Shown one piece after another: positions 1 to 6,224 of a DNA stretch of 6,224 bases. Numbering within the stretch: the first letter of the stretch is position 1; each line of letters begins with the position of its first letter. The stretch comes from Bacteroides sp. (GTDB taxonomy: Bacteria; Bacteroidota; Bacteroidia; Bacteroidales; Bacteroidaceae), in NCBI GenBank assembly GCA_030151845.1, contig JASLCM010000252.1, positions 1 through 6,224 of the forward strand, read 5' to 3'. The notes under the pieces are model-generated. The model was not told the origin of the DNA. It worked only from the letters and a program-made list of their open reading frames with translations, and ran no database searches. The position numbers and the translations under genes were made by a program.

Positions 1-1712
1 ATGATGTCTGTCCACTCCTTTTTACCTTCGGCTACATCATCAAACTCCTTCTCTACTGTTGCAGTAAAGTTGTAGTCAAGGATGTTAGGGAAATATTCGG
101 TAAGAAAATCAGAGACCACCATACCGACATCGGTAGGGAACAGCTTAGACTTCTCGGCACCATAGCGCTCTGTCTCTTGTTTGTCTGAAATCTCTTTATT
201 CCTCAACTCCATCACATTATACTCTCGTTCCATTCCTTCTCGGTCTCCCTTTTCAACATACTCGCGTTGCTGAATAGTTGATATGGTAGGAGCATAGGTA
301 GATGGACGACCAATTCCTAGTTCCTCCATCTTACGAACAAGGCTCGCTTCTGTGTAGCGGGGAGGTTTTTGTGTAAATCGCTCTGTGGCAGTAATGCTAA
401 TATTTTGGAGTTCTTCTCCTATAGTAAGAGGGGGAAGCAAAGTATCCTCACCGCTATTTATCTCATAAGCCTCATGGTCTTCATCATACGACTCTCTATA
501 CACACGTAGAAAACCATCAAACTTAACCACCTCTCCCGTTGCTGTGAATCGATCCTTCACCTCTTCTGAACCAATTGTAACTGTAGTCTTCTCGAGTTTA
601 GCTTCTGCCATTTGTGAAGCTATTGTACGTTTCCATATCAATTCATACAAACGCTTCTCTTGAGCAGAACCAGTTGCAACTGTTTTATCCATGTATGTGG
701 GACGTATCGCCTCATGGGCCTCCTGTGCACCTTTAGCTTTGGTTGCATACTGTCTTGGATGAACATACTGTTCTCCCATCAACTCAGTGATAACCTCTTT
801 ACTTTTTTGAACAGCTAATCCTGAAAGATTTGTTGAGTCAGTACGCATGTAGGTAATCTGCCCAGATTCATACAGACGTTGAGCTATCATCATTGTTTGT
901 CCAACAGAAAAACCTAATTTTCTAGAAGCTTCCTGCTGCAATGTTGAGGTTGTGAAAGGAGCTGCAGGATATCTTTTTGAAGGTTTTTTTACAATATCTT
1001 CGATTTTAAAGTTAGCAGACAAGCAGCTTTTCAAGAAGTCAGATGCAGCCTTCTTACTCTTTAGTCGTTTAGTTAACTCTCCTTTAAGCTCTGTCTCTTC
1101 TCCAGACGAGGTCTTAACTAAAAAGAGTGCAGTTACACGATAAGAAGATTCACTTTTAAACTTCTGAATCTCCCGTTCTCTCTCTACAATGAGTCGAACA
1201 GCTACAGACTGTACTCTACCTGCCGAAAGAGCAGGTTTCACCTTTTTCCACAGTACAGGAGATAGTTCAAACCCTACAATTCTATCTAATATTCGTCGAG
1301 CTTGTTGAGCATTGACTAAGTTGTCATCTATCTCTCTAGGGTTCTCTATCGCATGTAGTATAGCGGGTTTCGTAATCTCATGGAAAACGATACGTTTTGT
1401 CTTCTCGGGCTTTAAACCAAGCACCTCGTATAAATGCCAAGAGATGGCTTCTCCTTCCCGGTCCTCATCCGAGGCTAACCAAACCATATCGGCTTTTTTT
1501 GCCTCACTCTTTAATTCAGAAACCAAGCTCTTCTTATCGGAAGGAACTTCATATTCTGGCTTAAAATTATTCTCTACATCTATACTAAACTCTTTTCGCT
1601 TCAGATCACGTATATGTCCATAGCTAGAAAGAACTTTAAACTCCTTGCCTAAAAACTTCTCTATCGTTTTCGCTTTAGCTGGAGACTCAACTATTACGAG
1701 ATTTTTTTGCAT
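1..1712 (-). CDS. topA: DNA topoisomerase I (type IA), C-terminus beyond left edge
   Basis: Type IA topoisomerase, which relaxes negatively supercoiled DNA by cutting one strand through a 5'-phosphotyrosine link and passing the other strand. 570 codons are visible. The start MQKNLVIVESPAKAKTIEKF is the classical TOPRIM opening, with the catalytic Glu9 and Lys13. The acidic triad DEDREGE follows at residues 82-88 (metal-binding D82, D84, E86). LSAGRVQSVAVRL lies around residue 166. The active-site motif GQITYMRTDS puts the catalytic tyrosine at Y288 and its helper arginine at R290. AHEAIRPT carries H333, and LGIGRPSTYA lies near residue 468. No key residue is missing and the reading frame is unbroken. 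The frame is still open at base 1 (...KEWTDI). Family members run to roughly 700-800 residues, so the missing part should be the zinc-ribbon or basic C-terminal tail. The ATG at 1712 is the first possible start after an in-frame stop at 1757-1755. Identity is certain; only the 3' end is unknown. Confidence 0.98.
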   Translation of the reverse strand, partial: MQKNLVIVESPAKAKTIEKFLGKEFKVLSSYGHIRDLKRKEFSIDVENNFKPEYEVPSDKKSLVSELKSEAKKADMVWLASDEDREGEAISWHLYEVLGLKPEKTKRIVFHEITKPAILHAIENPREIDDNLVNAQQARRILDRIVGFELSPVLWKKVKPALSAGRVQSVAVRLIVEREREIQKFKSESSYRVTALFLVKTSSGEETELKGELTKRLKSKKAASDFLKSCLSANFKIEDIVKKPSKRYPAAPFTTSTLQQEASRKLGFSVGQTMMIAQRLYESGQITYMRTDSTNLSGLAVQKSKEVITELMGEQYVHPRQYATKAKGAQEAHEAIRPTYMDKTVATGSAQEKRLYELIWKRTIASQMAEAKLEKTTVTIGSEEVKDRFTATGEVVKFDGFLRVYRESYDEDHEAYEINSGEDTLLPPLTIGEELQNISITATERFTQKPPRYTEASLVRKMEELGIGRPSTYAPTISTIQQREYVEKGDREGMEREYNVMELRNKEISDKQETERYGAEKSKLFPTDVGMVVSDFLTEYFPNILDYNFTATVEKEFDDVAEGKKEWTDI

Positions 1713-1725
1713 AATTCTATTACAA

Positions 1726-1731
1726 CCTCCT
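1726..1731 (-). promoter_or_regulatory. Shine-Dalgarno sequence of topA, wide spacing
   Basis: On the minus strand AGGAGG is followed by 13 bases and then the topA ATG. The sequence is a perfect match to the anti-SD core, but the spacer is longer than the usual 5-9 bases. No ATG, GTG or TTG lies in frame between this site and the accepted start, and the start is fixed independently by the conserved TopA N-terminus. The site may therefore work at reduced strength. Canonical SD sequences are uncommon in Bacteroidota, so chance cannot be excluded. Confidence 0.55.
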
Positions 1732-1780
1732 ATTTTGTGTTCTATATATTCCTCTTAATATAAGAAATCATCTATCACTT

Positions 1781-1812
1781 TAGATATAAATAAAGAAATA
1801 GAACATTTCAAA
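1781..1812 (-). promoter_or_regulatory. Possible Bacteroidota-type promoter for topA
   Basis: On the minus strand a TTTG (1812-1809) just after the stop codon of the barrel gene is followed after 20 bases by TATATCTA (1788-1781). The layout fits the Bacteroides sigma pattern of a -33 TTTG, a spacer of about 19-21 bases and a -7 TAnnTTTG. The -7 box matches only four of its six fixed positions. Transcription would begin near 1775, giving topA a leader of about 60 bases. The region is very AT-rich, so partial matches arise easily. The alternative is that topA is read through from the upstream pair, since no strong terminator is visible in the gap. Confidence 0.3.
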
Positions 1813-1816
1813 GTTT

Positions 1817-3475
1817 TTAGAACGTAAAACTCATCCCACCTAAAATGCTTATTCCCTCTGTTGGATAATTTAAGTAATACTGATACTTCTTATTTAATAA
1901 ATTATTTGCTCTTGCGTAAATATTAATTCCTTTAAACAAATTATAGCTTAGCCCAGCATAAAGATTACTTACCGGCTCCATTTTATCTGTAAAGCCATCT
2001 CCTACAGCAGGAAGAATCTCTACTTCATCTCTCTTTTCATAAAGAAAACCCAAGAAACCAGTAAGGTTCATAAGAGGACTGTATTTCATTGAGAAGTCCA
2101 GTGAGAGTGTCGGTTTATTGAATAAAGCCAGTTCATCATCAGCCTTCCATTTCCTATATACCGTATTCAAAGAGAGTCCTACTACATCTTGATATTCATA
2201 AGTCAAATCTGCCCCTAAATAGGTATTATTTGTATTTGTTTGAAACAACTTGTGGTATCTTAATTCTTCTGAAGAGATCAGCTCATTCCACACATACAAA
2301 TCATCAGAAATACGTTGGTGACCCCCATAAATTTTAAACCACACCCCATTTAACGGAGAAGCTTTAAAACCCAGTTGACCATTAATCTTCTCAAAGGAGT
2401 CTTGTGGACGCTCATTTGCTAGATTCATATAAGGATTAAACTCTTGCAAGGCTCTAAAGTCATTTGCAATTCTCCCTCCTTTAACTGTTCCAAAAAACGA
2501 ATAACGGTCCGCAAAGATATAATTAATAGCAACATCAGGAGCAAAATGTGCTTTTTTTCCAAAACCAAAACCAAAATCTACTTGTGCTCCTAATCTTATC
2601 TTCCACTCATCGCTCTCATAAAGATAGTGGGGTTTTAGTCCCAATGCTGTAAAGTTTTTCAACGAATCATGATTGTATAGGTAGTTATCCATAGCTAAAC
2701 CTATTGCAATACTCTGCTCGGACCCAATAGCCGTTTTAATCTCTCCGACACTGCGAATAATATTCTCTTTTAGATTCTGGTCGATAACATCTTGATCCCT
2801 TCCATAAAAGAGAACACTCGTATTCCATAAATATTGAAACCTACCACTCTTCTCGTTACTCTCTACTCCAAGCTTAACACCTGCAGATTGGAACTTTTGT
2901 TTTGAAAATGAAGCATACTGGGGGAAATAATTAAAGTTCACCAAACCATAATCTACTCCAGCAATAAAGTCTAACTTTTCAAATTGATGCAAGTAGCTTA
3001 CCCCAGCTTTTGAGTTAAAAAAGTGAGAATCCCACTTGTATGGTGAGTTCTCATCTCCCTTTATTTTACCACTCATTCCATCCATTGTAAAGTGAACATT
3101 TAATTTATCCACAGTTGAAATACGGAACAAATAGTTCGCAACTACATCAAGATTGTTATAGTTACCATACCCTAAACGAAGATATCCAGGCTTTACTTGC
3201 TGTTCGTACTCAGGAGCAAAGAGCGGACGCATAGCTACAGGCAACAATCTCCTAGCAGGGATCATTGAGTAGTCATAAGCCACCTCATGCTTCGGAGCTG
3301 TTAACTCCTCAACAGCCGGCAGTATGGTTATTTTCGAGGCATCTTGAATAATTGGATTATACTCTTGCTCCACCACTACTGTTCGCGATACAGTAGAATC
3401 ATTGTGCTCTATTTGAGCAGAAGCAATTAGTGGAAAGTAAAGGAAACTCAATAATATATAGTATATCTTCTTCAT
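1817..3475 (-). CDS. Plugless TonB-receptor-like outer-membrane beta-barrel protein
   Basis: Complete protein of 552 residues, predicted to sit in the outer membrane. Residues 1-20 form a Sec signal peptide (MKK, then a hydrophobic core, ASA|Q cleavage). Residues 22-96 are a short periplasmic segment containing RTVVVEQEYNPIIQDASKI (31-49) and a proline-rich stretch. From about residue 97 (GYLRLGYGNYNNLD) to the end the sequence alternates aromatic/hydrophobic and polar residues, with aromatic girdles and Asn/Asp/Gly turns, as in a large beta-barrel. The C-terminus has the TonB-receptor signature ARANNLLNKKYQYYL, then GGMSFTF ending in Phe, the usual barrel-assembly signal. A true TonB receptor needs a plug of roughly 120-150 residues before the barrel; there is no space for one. 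The ATG lies 4 bases after the TPR gene's stop, with no Shine-Dalgarno sequence. It could be a porin, a channel, or a structural or secretion-linked barrel. The class is well supported; substrate and role are unknown. Confidence 0.88.
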   Translation of the reverse strand: MKKIYYILLSFLYFPLIASAQIEHNDSTVSRTVVVEQEYNPIIQDASKITILPAVEELTAPKHEVAYDYSMIPARRLLPVAMRPLFAPEYEQQVKPGYLRLGYGNYNNLDVVANYLFRISTVDKLNVHFTMDGMSGKIKGDENSPYKWDSHFFNSKAGVSYLHQFEKLDFIAGVDYGLVNFNYFPQYASFSKQKFQSAGVKLGVESNEKSGRFQYLWNTSVLFYGRDQDVIDQNLKENIIRSVGEIKTAIGSEQSIAIGLAMDNYLYNHDSLKNFTALGLKPHYLYESDEWKIRLGAQVDFGFGFGKKAHFAPDVAINYIFADRYSFFGTVKGGRIANDFRALQEFNPYMNLANERPQDSFEKINGQLGFKASPLNGVWFKIYGGHQRISDDLYVWNELISSEELRYHKLFQTNTNNTYLGADLTYEYQDVVGLSLNTVYRKWKADDELALFNKPTLSLDFSMKYSPLMNLTGFLGFLYEKRDEVEILPAVGDGFTDKMEPVSNLYAGLSYNLFKGINIYARANNLLNKKYQYYLNYPTEGISILGGMSFTF

Positions 3476-3482
3476 TTTCTTA
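3473..3482 (-). other. Tight stop-start junction of the TPR and barrel genes
   Basis: The TPR gene ends in TAA (3482-3480), followed by GAAA and the barrel ATG (3475-3473). There is no room for a promoter or terminator, and no Shine-Dalgarno-like sequence precedes the ATG in the end of the TPR gene. The two genes must share a transcript, and the second start is likely reached by re-initiation or translational coupling. This is inferred from spacing only. Confidence 0.8.
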
Positions 3483-6224
3483 GTTGTTTAATTTATTCAA
3501 TCTAGTGGCAATCATATCTGCTATCTCATCATTGGCTTTGTAGTTCTGTTGTAAGCTCAAGAGATATTGACGAGCATCTAAAGTCTTCCCCATAGCAACA
3601 TAAACATCAGAAAGTAAAACAAAACCTCTTGCTAACCAATACGCGTGAGGAGTACTCTGATCAATAAAGCTCAGAAGTTCTTTCTCAGCCTTATTATACT
3701 CTTTGCTGTTATAAAGTAATTGTGCTACCTGAAATTTTGCCTCTGCACCATAAAGATGGCGGGTATCCTTTGCTAACAGGTTGAAGTCTTCCATAGCCTT
3801 AGTTGTAGCCTTCTGGTTAAGATAAGATTTAGCTCTAAAGTAGAGCGCTTCATTTCTCACCTCAGGTGTAATTTTATTTAGTCCCATCAACTCAGTAGCC
3901 GATTGAATAACCTCAACATCGTCTTTCAAGAGATATGAAGAGCGAAGTATACCTATCAGAGCTAACTCTTTTCTCTCTAGTGTAGAAGCCTTCTCCTTTA
4001 GTTTTTTATAACTATCAAGAGCTCCGGCAAAATTAAGCTCTGTATACTCTACATCTGCACGCATAACTAAGGTCTCTTCGGAGAATGGGTTATCTGGATA
4101 TTCTAACAACTTGCTCGAGTGCTCCAAAACCATCTCGTTGTTTTTCTGTTGTTTACCAATAACACATAAGTAATAGTGTGCATTTAAACGGAAAGCCCCC
4201 TCTGGGAAACTTTGCAAGTATCGGTTTAAACTCTCATTTGCTTGTCCTATACTTCCTCTCATGTATAGCTTCTCTGCAGCAATATAAGTTAATGAGTCTT
4301 GCTCACTCGCATCAAAAGTTATACCTGTAGGCAGTTGATTCGCTAGTTTTGCAAACTCATCTACACGATTCACATCTACATAAATCGATTTTAAATCACG
4401 CATGGCTAGTCTTGCCTCCTCACTTCCTGGATACTCTTTCACTACATGGGTATAAGCTTTAATAGCCTCATCATGTGCACCATCTTGGTAATATAATAGT
4501 CCTATTTCTGCAGCCGCCTTCCGGGCTACTGGACTTTGTGGATATTTTGCAACCAACTCTTTAAAGACTGCTATAGCCTGTTTATTGTTACCCATTAAGA
4601 CATACGACCTTCCTTTTTCATAGGTTGAATGAGTTACATACGGTGAGTTAGGGTATTTTCCAGCAAGTCGGTTTAAAAGAGTCACCTTTCCTGTATAATC
4701 TTTTTCTAGTCCTGACACTAAAGCCAATTGATAAAATGAGTAATCACCAACAGCTGTTCCCAACTCCTCTGCTCTTGCATAGTAGTTTTTGGCATCATTA
4801 AAGTTACGCACACGTAAGTAAGTATCACCTATTCTATTATAAGCGTCTGCTAAAGCCATTTTATCTGAACCGCGATAGAGACGGGTAAATTTTGAAAACC
4901 ACTCCCTAGCTTCACTGTAGGCTTTCTTTTCGAAAGAGATATAACCAAGATTATAGTGAGCCAAAGCATACATATCACTTTGATTATCCAATGTACTTTG
5001 CAGGTAGGATAGGAAATCAGACTTAGCACCATCTTTAGCATTTAGACGATACTTAGCCTCACCACGCCAATAAAAAGAGTTTGCCTTAGTTTGCTTATTG
5101 TAAGAACCTAAGTCCAAGGAGCGAGTCAGGTAAGATATGGCCTCATCAAAGGCAGTGTTAGTAAATGCCTGCGTTCCTAATTGAAATAAAATCTTTTGCT
5201 TTGCCTCAAGAATTTGAGCACTTGGGTTACCGATGCGCTCAATACTAGCTAAAGCAGCATCATAACTCCTTGTGTTCATATACAATTCAACCAAATAGGA
5301 GCTTACTCTCTCTGCATAAGAAGAGTTTGGATAGTCGTTTAAAAATCGTTCAAAAACAGTAACCGACTCCCCAAAGGCAGAAAAAGAGGTTTCATGAATA
5401 CATAACGCGTAGTTGTATGCAGCTTGCTCTTTTACCTGTGAATTTGCATTAGAAGCAGCAGCTTGTTCAAAAGCCATGCGAGCTTTATTCATTTCGGCTA
5501 GTTTTAAGTAAGAGAGCCCCATATGCAGATAGGCATTTTGTGCCAAATTATCTTGTATACCAACAACCTCTCCTAACTGTTCTGCGGCCTTTGAGTAAAC
5601 AGCTGTTTGATAATATGCTATACCAAGCATATAATTAGCATTTCTAGATACTGTATTGGTCTGCTTCACATACTCCTCCAGTTCAACAATAGCTGTCCGA
5701 AAATCTTCTTTCAAGTAGGCTATCTCACCAAGTATTCGATGCATATCCGCTGCATACTCTTGGTTAGGATAACTAGCTAAATAACTTCTGGCCTCACGAT
5801 CCGCCTTGACTAGATCACCCTTTACCAAAGCAATATCCGCAATAAAGTAGGGTACATACTTTCCATACTTCTTGCTTGAACGTAAATTCTCAAAACTATT
5901 GAGCGCCTCATCGTATCTCTGTTGCTTATATCTTATGTAAGATAAGTAGTATTCAGCATCCTCTTGATAGCTTGAATTTGTTTCCTTAAGTGTTTCAAAC
6001 CAGATTGCAGCATCTTGCATATTGCCTATATTCAAATAGGAGATAGCCTTTAGATAAGTTAACTCATCTCGCTCTTCACGATCTAAAAGTTCCAATCTCG
6101 TGGAGTTAAACATTGCAAGTGACTTATCGTATTCTCCTTCGTAAAAATAGGCTGAAGCCATAAGGGCTAATACCCTGTTCTCATAAGGAGTGTCTGGATA
6201 ACGATCGAGATAGGAGGTTAGCAC
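3480..6224 (-). CDS. Large tetratricopeptide-repeat protein, N-terminus beyond right edge
   Basis: 914 codons are visible, and nearly the whole length is helical TPR solenoid, on the order of twenty units. The first visible codon, GTG, lies exactly at the window edge inside a repeat (LTSYLDRYPDTPYENRVLAL), so it is probably an internal valine; the true start and any signal peptide or lipobox are outside. Many repeats share a turn of the form YP-x-S/T/N-x-Y/A (YPDTPY, YPNQEYA, YPNSSYA, YPNSPYV, YPQSPVA, YPGSEEA, YPDNPFS). Two adjacent units, at about residues 523-596, have an exact 37-residue period. This resembles the TPR_6/TPR_16 repeats of envelope proteins such as BamD and CpoB/YbgF. A less repeat-like stretch around residues 605-640 (ANQLPTGITFDASEQDSLTY) interrupts the array. 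No enzyme domain is visible. The role is probably a protein-binding scaffold, likely periplasmic or at the outer membrane given the barrel gene 4 bases downstream. The fold is certain; partner and location are inferred. Confidence 0.9.
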   Translation of the reverse strand: MLTSYLDRYPDTPYENRVLALMASAYFYEGEYDKSLAMFNSTRLELLDREERDELTYLKAISYLNIGNMQDAAIWFETLKETNSSYQEDAEYYLSYIRYKQQRYDEALNSFENLRSSKKYGKYVPYFIADIALVKGDLVKADREARSYLASYPNQEYAADMHRILGEIAYLKEDFRTAIVELEEYVKQTNTVSRNANYMLGIAYYQTAVYSKAAEQLGEVVGIQDNLAQNAYLHMGLSYLKLAEMNKARMAFEQAAASNANSQVKEQAAYNYALCIHETSFSAFGESVTVFERFLNDYPNSSYAERVSSYLVELYMNTRSYDAALASIERIGNPSAQILEAKQKILFQLGTQAFTNTAFDEAISYLTRSLDLGSYNKQTKANSFYWRGEAKYRLNAKDGAKSDFLSYLQSTLDNQSDMYALAHYNLGYISFEKKAYSEAREWFSKFTRLYRGSDKMALADAYNRIGDTYLRVRNFNDAKNYYARAEELGTAVGDYSFYQLALVSGLEKDYTGKVTLLNRLAGKYPNSPYVTHSTYEKGRSYVLMGNNKQAIAVFKELVAKYPQSPVARKAAAEIGLLYYQDGAHDEAIKAYTHVVKEYPGSEEARLAMRDLKSIYVDVNRVDEFAKLANQLPTGITFDASEQDSLTYIAAEKLYMRGSIGQANESLNRYLQSFPEGAFRLNAHYYLCVIGKQQKNNEMVLEHSSKLLEYPDNPFSEETLVMRADVEYTELNFAGALDSYKKLKEKASTLERKELALIGILRSSYLLKDDVEVIQSATELMGLNKITPEVRNEALYFRAKSYLNQKATTKAMEDFNLLAKDTRHLYGAEAKFQVAQLLYNSKEYNKAEKELLSFIDQSTPHAYWLARGFVLLSDVYVAMGKTLDARQYLLSLQQNYKANDEIADMIATRLNKLNN

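Noticed and set aside
952..1143. Plus-strand open frame of 63 codons
   Set aside because: Lies wholly inside topA on the opposite strand, whose protein is conserved through this stretch; no family resemblance or start signal.
1312..1623. Plus-strand open frame of 103 codons
   Set aside because: Antisense to the TopA TOPRIM region, including the DEDREGE motif; it is a shadow of that conserved coding sequence.
1702..1708. Run of seven A (minus strand) in codons 2-4 of topA as a possible phase-variable tract
   Set aside because: The run encodes the normal Lys-Asn of the TopA N-terminus, is short, and lies in a housekeeping gene; several T/A runs of similar length occur in this AT-rich window.
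1795..1809. Small inverted repeat GAAAT-N5-ATTTC just after the barrel gene, followed by a T-rich stretch on the minus strand
   Set aside because: The stem is only 5 base pairs and almost all A-T, too weak for a credible intrinsic terminator; expected by chance in such AT-rich sequence.
4850..5041. Minus-strand open frame of 63 codons in another phase
   Set aside because: Contained in the TPR gene, where the main frame continues with regular TPR units; no independent evidence of coding.
1817..6224. Assignment of the pair to type IX secretion (PorW/SprE-like TPR protein, PorF-like barrel)
   Set aside because: The combination of protein types is suggestive, but I see no diagnostic motif and no neighbouring por/gld/spr gene, so naming it would be guesswork.

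Overview
The window looks like Bacteroidales (phylum Bacteroidota) chromosome. The grounds are AT-rich coding sequence, a large YP-type TPR protein directly followed by a TonB-receptor-like outer-membrane barrel, almost no ribosome binding sites, and a possible TTTG/TAnnTTTG-type promoter. All three genes lie on the minus strand, so transcription runs from right to left. Nothing suggests mobile DNA, RNA genes, CRISPR or recent transfer.

Layout in order of transcription. (1) 6224 to 3480: a very long tetratricopeptide-repeat (TPR) protein, cut off at its N-terminus by the right edge, with 914 codons visible. (2) 3475 to 1817: a complete 552-residue outer-membrane beta-barrel protein with a signal peptide and a TonB-receptor-like C-terminus but no room for a plug domain. 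Only 4 bases separate it from the TPR gene. (3) 1816 to 1713: a 104-base gap with a possible promoter, no convincing terminator, and a strong Shine-Dalgarno sequence for the next gene. (4) 1712 to the left edge: topA, bacterial DNA topoisomerase I, with 570 codons visible and the C-terminal zinc-ribbon/tail region outside the window.

topA is a housekeeping gene of certain identity. The TPR and barrel genes are almost certainly one transcriptional unit and probably encode partners at the cell envelope: a periplasm-facing superhelical scaffold plus a pore- or platform-like outer-membrane protein. Their function cannot be named from sequence alone. This pair is the most interesting part of the window. 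Whether topA is co-transcribed with them or has its own promoter is undecided.
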